A DNA stretch of 64,000 nt from Advenella alkanexedens. Lineage in GTDB: Bacteria; Pseudomonadota; Gammaproteobacteria; Burkholderiales; Burkholderiaceae_B. The stretch is taken from the NCBI RefSeq assembly GCF_019132845.1, contig NZ_JAHSPR010000010.1, positions 35,081-99,080 of the forward strand, in the 5' to 3' direction. A program made the position numbers and the translations under genes. Shown one piece after another: positions 48,642 through 58,176 of the stretch (the stretch's first letter is position 1; every line of letters begins with the position of its first letter). A model generated the notes under the pieces. The model was not told the origin of the DNA and ran no database searches. It saw only the letters and a list, made by a program, of their open reading frames with translations.

Positions 48642-49064
48642 ATGACTGACATCACGATTTACCACAACCCCCAGTGTGGCACCTCACGCAATACGCTGGC
48701 GATGATTCGCAACAGCGGTGTGGAGCCTCAGGTCATTGAATACCTGAAAACACCCCCCAGTCGCGAGGAGCTGATGAGCTTGGTGCAAGCCATTGGTCTG
48801 AGCTTGCGCGATGTGCTGCGTCAAAAGGGGACCCCCTACGACGAACTCGGACTGGGTAATCCAGCGCTGACGGATGCTCAATTGCTAGATGTGGTGGCGC
48901 AATACCCCATCCTGATACAGCGCCCCATCGTTAAGACACCGCTGGGTGTGCGCCTGTGCCGTCCTTCCGAGCGAGTACTGGAAATTTTGCCGAACCCGCA
49001 GCAAGGTCCGTTCACCAAAGAGGATGGAGAAGTCGTGATTGGAAAGGATGGACAACGTGCTTAA
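48642..49064 (+). CDS. arsC: Glutaredoxin-coupled arsenate reductase
   Basis: 140 residues of the R773 ArsC type. It reduces As(V) to As(III) for export, taking electrons from glutathione/glutaredoxin. The active-site cysteine is C12 in [13 protein letters not shown]. The oxyanion-binding arginines lie in [18 protein letters not shown]. It starts 39 bp after acr3 and overlaps the arsH start. Confidence 0.95.
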   Translation: MTDITIYHNPQCGTSRNTLAMIRNSGVEPQVIEYLKTPPSREELMSLVQAIGLSLRDVLRQKGTPYDELGLGNPALTDAQLLDVVAQYPILIQRPIVKTPLGVRLCRPSERVLEILPNPQQGPFTKEDGEVVIGKDGQRA

Positions 49065-49791
49065 AAAAGAGACCAAATCACTGGCTGATTTGCCCGCAGC
49101 AGCACCGGAACATTTTCGGGTTCCAGACCCCGAACGCTTGGCTAATCCCATTCGCTCCAACCACCCACCTCGCATTTTGTTGTTGTATGGGTCATTGCGT
49201 GAGCGCTCTTTCAGCCGCCTGCTGGTCGAAGAAGCCGAGCGCTTGCTGCAAGCCATGGGAGCAGAAACCAAAATCTTCAATCCCAGCGGACTGCCTCTGC
49301 CCGACGATGCGACAGAGAGCCATCCCAAAGTGCAGGAGCTGCGCAGCCTGGCGCAGTGGGCCGAAGGCATGGTGTGGTGCTCGCCCGAGCGCCATGGAGC
49401 GATGACGGGCATCATGAAGGCTCAGATTGACTGGATTCCCCTGTCTGTAGGTGCTGTGCGACCCACTCAGGGCAAGACGCTGGCAGTGATGCAGGTATGT
49501 GGGGGCAGCCAGTCTTTCAATGCCGTCAATCAGATGCGTGTGTTGGGGCGCTGGATGCGCATGGTGACTATCCCGAATCAGTCCTCGGTCGCCAAGGCCT
49601 TTCAGGAGTTCGATGCCGAAAATCGCATGAAGCCCTCCAGCTACTACGACCGCGTAGTCGATGTGATGGAAGAGCTGGTTAAGTTCACCTTGCTTACGCG
49701 TGATGTTGCTCCCTATTTAGTGGAGCGCTACAGTGAGCGCAAGGAAAGCGCCGAAGCACTGAGCCGGCGCGTCAACCAGACCGAAATCTAA
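49048..49791 (+). CDS. arsH: ArsH NADPH-dependent FMN reductase
   Basis: About 247 residues of the flavodoxin-like NADPH:FMN oxidoreductase family. ArsH oxidises trivalent organoarsenicals such as methyl-As(III). FMN site [35 protein letters not shown], and [20 protein letters not shown] are characteristic. The start is not settled: ATG 49048 directly abuts GGAAAGG, which is too close, whereas GTG 49057 has that site at a normal distance. Both overlap arsC by a few codons. It is the last gene of the operon. Confidence 0.93.
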   Translation: MDNVLKKETKSLADLPAAAPEHFRVPDPERLANPIRSNHPPRILLLYGSLRERSFSRLLVEEAERLLQAMGAETKIFNPSGLPLPDDATESHPKVQELRSLAQWAEGMVWCSPERHGAMTGIMKAQIDWIPLSVGAVRPTQGKTLAVMQVCGGSQSFNAVNQMRVLGRWMRMVTIPNQSSVAKAFQEFDAENRMKPSSYYDRVVDVMEELVKFTLLTRDVAPYLVERYSERKESAEALSRRVNQTEI

Positions 49792-49854
49792 CCAACCCAT
49801 TCAACCTCATCTGAAATTCGACATCGAATGTAGGCTTGCTCTATGTGCTGCACT

Positions 49855-51330
49855 TCAAGGGTTGTTCATGGGGTAGGGAGAGACGCTGCTGAGGTTTTCA
49901 TTGACGTCCAGTTCTCGGCCAATATACGGGAACGCACGTTGGGCGCATTGTGGCCGCTCGCATACCCGGCAGCCCATGCCAATGGGTGTGGGAATATCCG
50001 GATTGCTGAAATCCAGCCCTTTTGCATAAACCAGCCGATGGGCATGAGCGACATCGCAACCCAGCGCGACAGCGAAATCTTTGCTTGGCTGTCCGAAGCC
50101 GCCGGTCTGACGGCATACGGTACGCGCAATCCACAGGTACACGCGTCCGTCGGGCATGCGTGCCAGTTGCCGGAGAATCCGCCCGGGGCTGGAAAAGGCT
50201 TCGTAGACATTCCATAAAGGACAGGCGCCACCGACACGGGAGAAATGAAAGTGGGCGGCAGACTGGCGTTTGGATATATTGCCCGCGCGGTCCACGCGGA
50301 TGAAGAAAAACGGCACGCCCGTTGCATCGGGCCGCTGCATGGTGCTCAGGCGGTGGCAAACGGTTTCGAAGCTGACGCCAAACCGTTGTCCCAACAGGTC
50401 GATGTCATATTGCAATTGCTCGGCAGCAGCCAGGAACTGTCGGTAGGGCAGGATCAGCGCGGCCGCAAAATAGTTGGCCAGGCCCAGTCGTACCAATTTG
50501 CGTACCGCCTGACTGGAAAAGCGTGGTGCGTCCACCATGCGTTCAAGTACGGTGTCCAGCTCCAGAAATGCCAATTGTGTGCCCATTTGAAAGGCCCGTT
50601 GTCCGGGTGTAAGGTAAGGGGGCAGGCTAAGCTGGCGCAGTGTCGGGTTGTAGGCACGTTGCAGGCCCTTTTCTGCGGGCAGGTTGTTCACGATGACGCC
50701 ATGTTGTTCGCGCAAGCGCTGCTCCAGTCGGTCCGCCAGGCCGGGTGTGGGTACGTCAGCCAGCCCCCAGGCGGTATGACATTGCTCCGCGTAGGCATCG
50801 AGTTGCGCGAAATAGTTGTGATGGGTAAAGAAAAAGTCGCGGGCTTCCTCGTAGGGTTGGGTTTGTATGAGCAGGGCATCGGTGGAGCTGCCAGGGTTCT
50901 GGTTCTGATGGGTCATTTTTTCAGTCATGGCTTCCAGCCGCTCTGCCGCTTCGCGGTGACGGCGGTGAAGATCAATCAAAACCCGACCTACCGCCGGCAT
51001 ATTCGTTGCGATTTCGTGTATTTCCGCCTGGGATATTCTGTCCCCTTCGTGTCCGCCGAGCGCTGATGCCGGCAGGGTGGCCGCCACTTCGTGCAAGGCA
51101 GCGATCATGCGCGTTTGTTCGTCGTCTGAAAACGCGTTGACGTCCATCTTGAACACTTCGCTCAAACGGCGCAGGACCGACATGGTCAAGGGCCGCTGGT
51201 TTTGTTCGATCTGATTCAGGTAGCTGGGAGACAGGCCCAGCATGCGGGCCAGCCCTATCTGGGTCAATTTGCGTTCCTCGCGCAACCGGCGTAATCGCAC
51301 GCCCATAAATACTTTTCGCATGGTGGCCAT
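49855..51330 (-). CDS. XRE-family ScfR/RamB-type regulator, probable controller of the prp genes
   Basis: About 491 residues from the ATG at 51330; a TTG (51339) and a later ATG (51321) are alternatives. The N-terminal XRE helix-turn-helix (LRRLREERKLTQIGLARMLG, LSPSYLNQIEQNQRPL) is followed by a central IrrE/DUF955-like part in which the protease HExxH is replaced (RAFQMGTQLAFLELD). A Cys-containing C-terminal domain of the short-chain fatty acid regulator type completes it. Such proteins control glyoxylate and 2-methylcitrate genes, probably by sensing acyl-CoA. It is divergent from prpC across a 180-bp region with repeated TTTGC half-sites. Confidence 0.87.
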   Translation of the reverse strand: MATMRKVFMGVRLRRLREERKLTQIGLARMLGLSPSYLNQIEQNQRPLTMSVLRRLSEVFKMDVNAFSDDEQTRMIAALHEVAATLPASALGGHEGDRISQAEIHEIATNMPAVGRVLIDLHRRHREAAERLEAMTEKMTHQNQNPGSSTDALLIQTQPYEEARDFFFTHHNYFAQLDAYAEQCHTAWGLADVPTPGLADRLEQRLREQHGVIVNNLPAEKGLQRAYNPTLRQLSLPPYLTPGQRAFQMGTQLAFLELDTVLERMVDAPRFSSQAVRKLVRLGLANYFAAALILPYRQFLAAAEQLQYDIDLLGQRFGVSFETVCHRLSTMQRPDATGVPFFFIRVDRAGNISKRQSAAHFHFSRVGGACPLWNVYEAFSSPGRILRQLARMPDGRVYLWIARTVCRQTGGFGQPSKDFAVALGCDVAHAHRLVYAKGLDFSNPDIPTPIGMGCRVCERPQCAQRAFPYIGRELDVNENLSSVSPYPMNNP

Positions 51331-51375
51331 TGAATCCAATACCGGCTTGATAAGGCTGATTAACTAAAAAAATTC

Positions 51376-51496
51376 GCAAAATTTGCAAATATGCAGCATA
51401 GGGTTTACCAATATTCGCCTTGTTATTAATGCAATTTTTGGTAATTTTGCGTAAACTGCAAATATTGATTATAGCGTATTATTTGCATTGTAAAGT
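51376..51496. promoter_or_regulatory. Candidate ScfR operator array between regulator and prpC
   Basis: Three sites share TTTGC/GCAAA half-sites: GCAAA-A-TTTGC (51376-51386), TTTGC-N7-GCAAA (51446-51462) and TTTGC-ATT-GTAAA (51482-51494). RamB-type regulators recognise TTTGCAAA-like sequences, and TTTGCAAA itself occurs at 51382-51389. The spacing covers both divergent promoters. Confidence 0.5.
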
Positions 51497-51510
51497 AGCG
51501 GAGGAATACC

Positions 51511-52665
51511 ATGACACAAGCACCCGAAACAACGGGCTTCAAACCAAAGAAATCAGTGGCCTTGTCTGGCGTTATTGCTGGCAATACCGCACTATGTACC
51601 GTGGGCCGCAGCGGCAACGACCTGCATTATCGTGGTTACGATATTCTGGATCTGGCGCAAGCCTGTGAATTTGAAGAGGTCGCTCACCTGCTCATTCACG
51701 GCAAACTGCCCAACAAGGCTGAACTGGCCTCCTATAAACAGAAGCTTCGCCGTTTGCGCGGCCTGCCGGTTCAGTTGCAGGATGCGTTACAGGCCTTGCC
51801 CGCTTCCAGCCATCCCATGGATGTCATGCGCACGGCCGTATCGGTCCTGGGTTGTGTGTTACCTGAAAAAGATGATCATAACCTGCCGGATGCGCGCGAT
51901 ATTGCAGACCGTCTGATGGCCAGTCTGGGTTCGGCGCTGCTGTATTGGTACCACTATAGCCATAATGGCAAGTGTATTGATGTCGAAACCAACGACGACA
52001 GCATCGGCGGGCATTTTCTGCATCTGCTGCACGGCGAGACGCCACCTGATGAGTGGGTCCAGGCCATGCATACTTCACTGAACCTGTATGCCGAGCACGA
52101 GTTCAATGCATCCACGTTCACCTGCCGGGTGATTGCCGGAACAGGTTCGGATATGTATTCAGCCATTACCGGTGGTATCGGCGCATTGCGCGGTCCCAAG
52201 CACGGTGGTGCCAACGAAGTCGCTTTTGAGGTGCAAAAACGCTATGAAACACCGGATGAGGCCGAAGCCGATATTCGTCGTCGCGTAGAGAACAAAGAGG
52301 TCATCATTGGCTTTGGTCATCCCGTGTATACGATTTCCGACCCGCGCAACAAAGTCATCAAGGAAGTGGCGCGCAAACTGTCGGCAACGCAGCAGAACAT
52401 GAAAATGTTCGATATTGCCGAACGCCTGGAAAGCGTCATGTGGGACATCAAGAAAATGTTCCCCAATCTGGACTGGTTCTCGGCCGTGTCCTATCACATG
52501 ATGGGCGTGCCTACCGCCATGTTCACACCGCTGTTTGTGATTGCGCGTACCGCAGGCTGGGCAGCGCACATTATCGAACAACGTATCGACAATAAGATTA
52601 TTCGTCCGACCGCCAACTATATCGGTCCTGAAGATCAAGCATTCGTTCCGCTGGACCAGCGTTGA
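51511..52665 (+). CDS. prpC: 2-methylcitrate synthase
   Basis: 384 residues, with GGAGG seven bases before the ATG. It condenses propionyl-CoA with oxaloacetate in the 2-methylcitrate cycle. Citrate-synthase-fold motifs [29 protein letters not shown] with the active-site His, and [15 protein letters not shown]. The short length and N-terminus ([20 protein letters not shown]) fit PrpC better than GltA. First gene of the rightward propionate operon. Confidence 0.95.
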   Translation: MTQAPETTGFKPKKSVALSGVIAGNTALCTVGRSGNDLHYRGYDILDLAQACEFEEVAHLLIHGKLPNKAELASYKQKLRRLRGLPVQLQDALQALPASSHPMDVMRTAVSVLGCVLPEKDDHNLPDARDIADRLMASLGSALLYWYHYSHNGKCIDVETNDDSIGGHFLHLLHGETPPDEWVQAMHTSLNLYAEHEFNASTFTCRVIAGTGSDMYSAITGGIGALRGPKHGGANEVAFEVQKRYETPDEAEADIRRRVENKEVIIGFGHPVYTISDPRNKVIKEVARKLSATQQNMKMFDIAERLESVMWDIKKMFPNLDWFSAVSYHMMGVPTAMFTPLFVIARTAGWAAHIIEQRIDNKIIRPTANYIGPEDQAFVPLDQR

Positions 52666-52687
52666 TTCTTATGAAGCGTTGATTACT

Positions 52688-55288
52688 ATGAATACTGAAT
52701 ACCGCAAACCACTGCCCGGCACAGGGCTGGATTACTTCGACGCGCGTGCTGCCGTTGATGCCATTGCCCCCAACGCCTACGATACGCTACCGTATACCTC
52801 ACGCGTATTTGCAGAAAACCTGGTGCGTCGCTGCGACCCTGCCATCCTGACAGACTCGCTCAAGCAATTGATCGAACGCAAGCGTGACCTGGATTTTCCA
52901 TGGTTTCCTGCGCGCGTGGTGTGTCACGATATCCTGGGACAGACTGCGCTTGTAGACCTGGCCGGGTTGCGCGAGGCGATTGCCAAGCAAGGGGGCGATC
53001 CTGCCCAGATCAACCCGGTCGTACCCACGCAGTTGATCGTGGACCATTCGCTGGCCGTCGAATATGCCGGTTTTGACAGGGATGCCTTTGCCAAAAACCG
53101 TGCAGTCGAAGATCGCCGCAATGACGACCGCTTTCATTTTATCAATTGGACCAAGAAGGCATTCAAGAATGTCGATGTGATTCCACCGGGTAACGGCATC
53201 ATGCACCAGATCAATCTGGAGCGTATGTCACCGGTCATTCACAGTCGTGATGGGGTTGCTTTCCCGGATACCCTTGTTGGTACCGACAGTCATACGCCTC
53301 ATGTCGATGCGCTGGGTGTTATCGCCATTGGCGTGGGCGGCTTGGAGGCCGAGAGCGTGATGTTGGGTCGTGCATCCTGGATGCGTTTGCCCGACATTGT
53401 CGGTGTTGAACTGACCGGGCAATTGCAGCCAGGCATTACCGCCACCGATCTGGTCCTGGCCCTGACCGAGTTTTTGCGTGAGCAGAAAGTGGTCTCGTCT
53501 TACCTGGAATTCTTCGGCGAAGGCGCGTCCCGCCTGACGCTGGGCGATCGCGCCACGATTTCCAATATGACGCCCGAATATGGTGCCACTGCCGCGATGT
53601 TTTACATTGACCGGCAAACGATTGATTACCTGAAACTGACCGGTCGTGATGAGGAACAGGTCAAGCTGGTGGAAACCTATGCCAAGCAGACGGGTCTGTG
53701 GGCTGACAGTCTGAAAACCGCGCAGTATGAGCGAGTCCTTTCCTTTGATTTGTCAACGGTAGTACGCAATCTGGCCGGTCCATCCAATCCGCATCGTCGC
53801 GTACCCACTTCAGAGCTTGCCAGCCGGGGTATTGCCGGTGTGGTTGAAAATGAACCGGGGCTGATGCCCGATGGTGCGGTGATTATTGCCGCGATTACCA
53901 GTTGCACCAATACGAGCAATCCACGCAACGTGATTGCAGCCGGGTTGTTGGCACGTAACGCCAATGCACGTGGCCTGCTACGCAAGCCATGGGTCAAAAC
54001 ATCACTGGCACCGGGCTCCAAGGCAGTTCAGCTGTATCTGGAAGAGGCCAATCTCTTGCCCGAGCTGGAGAAGCTGGGTTTTGGTATTGTGGGCTTTGCC
54101 TGTACCACCTGTAACGGCATGAGCGGTGCGCTGGATCCTGTCATTCAGCAGGAAATCATCGACCGTGATCTGTATGCGACCGCTGTTTTATCGGGCAACC
54201 GTAACTTCGATGGCCGTATCCACCCCTATGCCAAGCAGGCATTCCTGGCTTCGCCGCCGCTGGTTGTGGCTTACGCGATTGCCGGTACCATTCGCTTTGA
54301 CATCGAAAAAGACGTGCTGGGTACCGACCGGAATGGTCAGCCAGTGACCCTGAAGGATATCTGGCCCACCGACGAAGAGATTGATGCCATTGTGGCCAGC
54401 AGCGTGAAACCGGAGCAATTCCGTAAGGTGTACGAACCGATGTTCGCGATCAATGCCGATGATGGTGAATCGGTCAGTCCGTTGTACGAATGGCGTCCGC
54501 AAAGTACCTACATTCGCTGCCCACCGTACTGGGAAGGCGCGCTGGCAGGCGAACGCACGCTCAAGGGCATGCGTCCGCTGGCGGTGCTGGGGGACAACAT
54601 CACAACCGATCACCTGTCGCCTTCCAATGCTATTTTGCCGAACAGTGCAGCCGGAGAATATCTGGCCAAGATGGGCTTGCCACCAGAGGACTTCAACTCT
54701 TACGCAACCCACCGTGGCGATCACCTGACCGCACAGCGGGCCACGTTCGCCAATCCCAAACTGCTCAATGAAATGGTGCAGGAAAACGGTGAGGTCAAGC
54801 AAGGCTCTCTGGCACGCATCGAACCGGAAGGTAAGGTGGTGCGTATGTGGGAAGCCATCGAAACCTATATGGAACGCAAGCAGCCGCTGATTATCGTGGC
54901 GGGCGCAGACTACGGTCAGGGTTCTTCACGCGACTGGGCGGCCAAGGGTGTGCGTCTGGCGGGTGTCGAAGCGATTGTTGCAGAAGGGTTCGAGCGGATT
55001 CATCGCACCAATCTGGTTGGCATGGGTGTATTGCCACTGGAATTCAAGCCGGGTGTCAATCGCAAGACGCTGAACATTGATGGTACGGAAATCTACGATG
55101 TAGTGGGTAAGCCAGAACCGCGCTCAACACTGACGCTGGTGATTCATCGTAAAAATGGCGAACGTCTGGAAGTGCCGGTGACCTGCCGTCTGGATACCGC
55201 TGAAGAAGTCTCCATCTATGAGGCTGGCGGGGTTCTGCAACGCTTTGCGCAGGACTTTCTTGAGTCACCCGTAACCAGTCAGAAATGA
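52688..55288 (+). CDS. acnD: Fe/S-dependent 2-methylisocitrate dehydratase AcnD
   Basis: 866 residues from the ATG at 52688; a longer frame from 52541 overlaps prpC and is not used. An aconitase-family enzyme that dehydrates 2-methylcitrate, replacing PrpD. Iron-sulfur cysteines are C406 (TSCTNTSN), C472 and C475 (CTTCNGMSG). Substrate-site segments GTDSHTPHVDALGV, GSSRDWAAKG and swivel-domain GDNITTDHLSPSNAI are present. It works together with PrpF, encoded 7 bp downstream. That pairing distinguishes it from housekeeping aconitase. Confidence 0.95.
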   Translation: MNTEYRKPLPGTGLDYFDARAAVDAIAPNAYDTLPYTSRVFAENLVRRCDPAILTDSLKQLIERKRDLDFPWFPARVVCHDILGQTALVDLAGLREAIAKQGGDPAQINPVVPTQLIVDHSLAVEYAGFDRDAFAKNRAVEDRRNDDRFHFINWTKKAFKNVDVIPPGNGIMHQINLERMSPVIHSRDGVAFPDTLVGTDSHTPHVDALGVIAIGVGGLEAESVMLGRASWMRLPDIVGVELTGQLQPGITATDLVLALTEFLREQKVVSSYLEFFGEGASRLTLGDRATISNMTPEYGATAAMFYIDRQTIDYLKLTGRDEEQVKLVETYAKQTGLWADSLKTAQYERVLSFDLSTVVRNLAGPSNPHRRVPTSELASRGIAGVVENEPGLMPDGAVIIAAITSCTNTSNPRNVIAAGLLARNANARGLLRKPWVKTSLAPGSKAVQLYLEEANLLPELEKLGFGIVGFACTTCNGMSGALDPVIQQEIIDRDLYATAVLSGNRNFDGRIHPYAKQAFLASPPLVVAYAIAGTIRFDIEKDVLGTDRNGQPVTLKDIWPTDEEIDAIVASSVKPEQFRKVYEPMFAINADDGESVSPLYEWRPQSTYIRCPPYWEGALAGERTLKGMRPLAVLGDNITTDHLSPSNAILPNSAAGEYLAKMGLPPEDFNSYATHRGDHLTAQRATFANPKLLNEMVQENGEVKQGSLARIEPEGKVVRMWEAIETYMERKQPLIIVAGADYGQGSSRDWAAKGVRLAGVEAIVAEGFERIHRTNLVGMGVLPLEFKPGVNRKTLNIDGTEIYDVVGKPEPRSTLTLVIHRKNGERLEVPVTCRLDTAEEVSIYEAGGVLQRFAQDFLESPVTSQK

Positions 55289-55295
55289 TGCAAAT

Positions 55296-56498
55296 ATGGA
55301 AAAAGCAATGACAAAAGCGCCACAGATTAAAATTGCAGCCACCTATATGCGGGGTGGCACCAGTAAGGGTGTGTTTTTCCGGCTGAGTGATTTGCCCGAA
55401 GTCGCCCAGACGCCAGGTGCCGCGCGCGACGCACTGTTGCTGCGCGTGATCGGCAGCCCGGATCCTTATGGCAAGCAAACCGACGGTATGGGCGGTGCGA
55501 CTTCAAGTACCAGCAAGGTTGTGATTCTGTCGAAAAGCGAGCGTGCCGGACATGATGTTGATTATCTGTTCGGTCAGGTGTCCATCGATCAGCCTTTTAT
55601 CGACTGGAGCGGCAATTGCGGAAATCTGTCGGCGGCCGTGGGACCTTTTGCGATCAGCAATGGGTTGATCGATGCCGACCGTATTCCGGAAAATGGTGTT
55701 GTCACCGTATCCATCTGGCAGGCCAATATCGGAAAGACCATTGTGGCCCATGTGCCCATCACCAATGGTCAGGTGCAGGAAACAGGCGATTTTGAGCTGG
55801 ATGGGGTGACTTTCCCCGCCGCCGAAGTGCGGCTTGAATTCCTGGATCCGGCAGCAGACGAAGAGGGCGCTGGCGGTGCCATGTTCCCTACTGGCAATCT
55901 GGTTGACGAGCTGGATGTACCCGGTGTTGGCAAGTTGCAGGCGACCATGATCAATGCAGGTATTCCAACTGTGTTTGTAAATGCCAGGGATATTGGCTTT
56001 ACCGGCACGGAGCTGCAGGATGATATCAACGGTAACGCCGATACACTGGCCATGTTTGAAACCATTCGCGCGCATGGTGCGCTGCGAATGGGGCTCATTG
56101 CCAATATCGAGGAAGCCGCCCGTCGCCAGCACACACCCAAGGTGGCTTTTGTGGCTGAGGCGGCTGATTACACGGCATCCAGCGGCAAACAGGTATCTGT
56201 CGATAGTATCGACCTGGTTGTACGGGCGCTTTCCATGGGTAAATTGCATCATGCCATGATGGGCACCGCAGCGGTTGCTATCGGTACGGCTGCAGCCATT
56301 CCCGGTACCCTGGTCAACCTTGCGGCAGGCGGTGGTGAGCGTGAATCTGTTACCTTCGGTCACCCTTCAGGTACATTGCGGGTGGGTGCACAGGCGATTG
56401 AAGAAAACGGGCAGTGGGTTGTGAAAAAAGCACTCATGAGCCGAAGCGCCCGTGTCCTGATGGAAGGCTATGTGCGGATTCCGGCCGATTCGTTCTGA
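55296..56498 (+). CDS. prpF: 2-methylaconitate cis-trans isomerase PrpF
   Basis: 400 residues. A diaminopimelate-epimerase-fold isomerase that converts the trans-methylaconitate produced by AcnD to the cis form used by aconitase. ATYMRGGTSKGVFFRL is the signature start. DWSGNCGNLSAAVGPFAI contains the active-site cysteine, and FGHPSGTLRVG lies near the C-terminus. Start at 55296; 55308 is an alternative. Seven bases after acnD. Confidence 0.95.
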   Translation: MEKAMTKAPQIKIAATYMRGGTSKGVFFRLSDLPEVAQTPGAARDALLLRVIGSPDPYGKQTDGMGGATSSTSKVVILSKSERAGHDVDYLFGQVSIDQPFIDWSGNCGNLSAAVGPFAISNGLIDADRIPENGVVTVSIWQANIGKTIVAHVPITNGQVQETGDFELDGVTFPAAEVRLEFLDPAADEEGAGGAMFPTGNLVDELDVPGVGKLQATMINAGIPTVFVNARDIGFTGTELQDDINGNADTLAMFETIRAHGALRMGLIANIEEAARRQHTPKVAFVAEAADYTASSGKQVSVDSIDLVVRALSMGKLHHAMMGTAAVAIGTAAAIPGTLVNLAAGGGERESVTFGHPSGTLRVGAQAIEENGQWVVKKALMSRSARVLMEGYVRIPADSF

Positions 56499-56550
56499 AA
56501 GCGCCAGAAAATTGATTAACTTTTAATATTGTTAAAGAAGGATTTATTGC

Positions 56551-57411
56551 ATGTCGACAAGAAAGCAACTCAGATCACTCGTTGAAGCGCGCCAGGGTAT
56601 TATCGTTCCCGGTGCATTTAATGCTTTGTCGGCCAAAGTGATTGCCGATCTTGGCTTTCAGGCCATTTATGTGACGGGTGCGGGTGTAACCAATATGTGG
56701 TTTGGCATGCCTGATCAGGGTTTTATGGGTTTACATGAAATCGCCGAGCATACCGCCAGAATCCGTGATGCAGTAGATGTGCCACTGATTGTCGATGCTG
56801 ATACCGGGTTTGGTAATGCCCTGAATGTTCGCCATACTGTCCGGGTTCTGGAACGTGCCGGCGCTGACTGCATTCAGTTGGAAGACCAGGTTGCGCCCAA
56901 GCGTTGCGGTCATTTCTCAGGCAAAGAGGTGATTTCGACCGAAGAAGCAGTCAGCAAGATCAAGGCGGCGGTCGATGCACGTCAGGATCCTGACTTCCTG
57001 ATTATGGCGCGTACCGATGCGGCAGCCACCCATGGTTTTGAGGCAGCGATTGAGCGTGCCCAGAAGTTCGCTGAAGCCGGTGCCGACATTCTGTTTGTGG
57101 AAGCTGTCACAGAAGCCGAGCAAGTGCGCGCGCTTCCCCAGCTTCTTGGCAAGCCGCAGTTGATGAACATGGTGATTGGTGGTCGTACACCTATTTTCAA
57201 TGCCGATCAGCTGGCCGAACTGGGCTTTGGCATCGTGCTGTATGCCAACGCGGCCTTGCAGGGCGCAGTTACCGGCATGCAGAAAGCCTTGACGGTGTTG
57301 CGCGACGAGAAGGAAGTGCAAGAGTCCAGCGGGCTGGTCGCAACGTTTGCCGAAAGGCAGCGCCTGGTGAACAAGCCTGAATGGGACGAGCTGGAAAAGC
57401 GCTACTCCTGA
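56551..57411 (+). CDS. Isocitrate lyase/PEP mutase-family enzyme, in the prpB position
   Basis: 286 residues of the ICL/PEP mutase TIM-barrel family. The metal site is DADTGFGNA (D82, D84) and the active-site loop K117-R-C119-G-H121 is intact, so it should be a functional C-C lyase. In this operon the missing step is cleavage of 2-methylisocitrate to pyruvate and succinate, so that activity is the first guess. Its sequence is unlike canonical PrpB (for example VTGAGVTNMWFGMPDQGFM in the early loop). It rather resembles proteins annotated as oxaloacetate decarboxylase or carboxyphosphonate mutase, so the substrate is open. Confidence 0.72.
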   Translation: MSTRKQLRSLVEARQGIIVPGAFNALSAKVIADLGFQAIYVTGAGVTNMWFGMPDQGFMGLHEIAEHTARIRDAVDVPLIVDADTGFGNALNVRHTVRVLERAGADCIQLEDQVAPKRCGHFSGKEVISTEEAVSKIKAAVDARQDPDFLIMARTDAAATHGFEAAIERAQKFAEAGADILFVEAVTEAEQVRALPQLLGKPQLMNMVIGGRTPIFNADQLAELGFGIVLYANAALQGAVTGMQKALTVLRDEKEVQESSGLVATFAERQRLVNKPEWDELEKRYS

Positions 57412-57416
57412 ACAAG

Positions 57417-57441
57417 ACCTGGCCTGTTGGCCAGGTTTTTT
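57417..57441 (+). terminator. Terminator of the prp operon
   Basis: 8-bp stem ACCTGGCC (57417-57424) and GGCCAGGT (57429-57436) with a TGTT loop and a run of T. Confidence 0.93.
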
Positions 57442-57474
57442 ATTTGTGGCCGGCAGACAGAATGTGTGGTCCGG

Positions 57475-57825
57475 TTAAAGATCCTCGTCATCATCCAGAT
57501 GGAATTTATGAATAAGACGGTGGGCCAAAGGGGCCAGAATGATGCCCAGCGTTCCTATAAACACCAATCCGACAAACATGCTGTAGAAGGCAAAGAACAG
57601 TTTGCCGGCAATGCTTTCGGGCACGATGTATGGACCCAGGCCGCCAATAATGAAAGCCGTATTAAGCAAGGCTTCATGCCAGCTTACCTGCTCTAGCAAA
57701 AGATGGGCAAACACACCGATTGCCAAGGTAACAATCATAACAAGCAGAGCATAAAAGACGTGTGTCAGCATGCGGTGTCTGAAATGTCGTGCCGGTAACA
57801 AAGGTTGGCTTTTTGATTCGTACAT
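57475..57825 (-). CDS. Small membrane protein with ion-channel-like fold
   Basis: 116 residues. A first helix (FYALLVMIVTLAIGVFAHLL), then LLNTAFIIGGLGPYIVPES, then a last helix (FAFYSMFVGLVFIGTLGIIL) and a charged C-terminus. The order outer helix, short pore-like helix, G-rich loop, P-x-S, inner helix recalls two-helix potassium channels. The selectivity filter TVGYG is replaced by GGLGP, so potassium conduction is doubtful. Function unknown. It converges on the prp operon terminator. Confidence 0.6.
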   Translation of the reverse strand: MYESKSQPLLPARHFRHRMLTHVFYALLVMIVTLAIGVFAHLLLEQVSWHEALLNTAFIIGGLGPYIVPESIAGKLFFAFYSMFVGLVFIGTLGIILAPLAHRLIHKFHLDDDEDL

Positions 57826-58176
57826 TATTTTAAAACAGTGGGGATATGCGAATAAGCATTGTTAGTGTGCAGGGCGCTTCCCCGGATGCATCTTGTTCGG
57901 GGCTTGTAATGGCTGTGATCTTACTAACCGTGTCCGAGCCTGTCAATACATTATGCCAGGGAATTTGCCTTGTTGCCGGTTGGCAGGTAAGAGGCATGGG
58001 CTGGTTGAATGATTTTGGTGCGGATGTTTCGCCTCTGCCTTTTTAATAATCTGTCTCTTAGGCTTTAAAAATGGTAGTCTAAGCGTATTGGTAAAAGATT
58101 GGATGTCTTGGGAGGTTCCGAACGCTCCTGGTATGTTCAGTCACGTTATTTTTCAGCTTTTAATGGAATTGAATCA
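57826..58176. other. Intergenic region before the alkene reductase gene
   Basis: 351 bases between divergent genes. One short CCCCG/CGGGG hairpin lies near 57880-57902. No convincing gene or promoter was identified. Confidence 0.4.

Noticed and set aside
50245..51066. 273-codon rightward frame opposite the ScfR-type regulator
   Set aside because: Antisense to a gene with clear helix-turn-helix sequence; no family match.
54188..54802. 204-codon leftward frame opposite acnD
   Set aside because: Antisense shadow of aconitase-family coding sequence.
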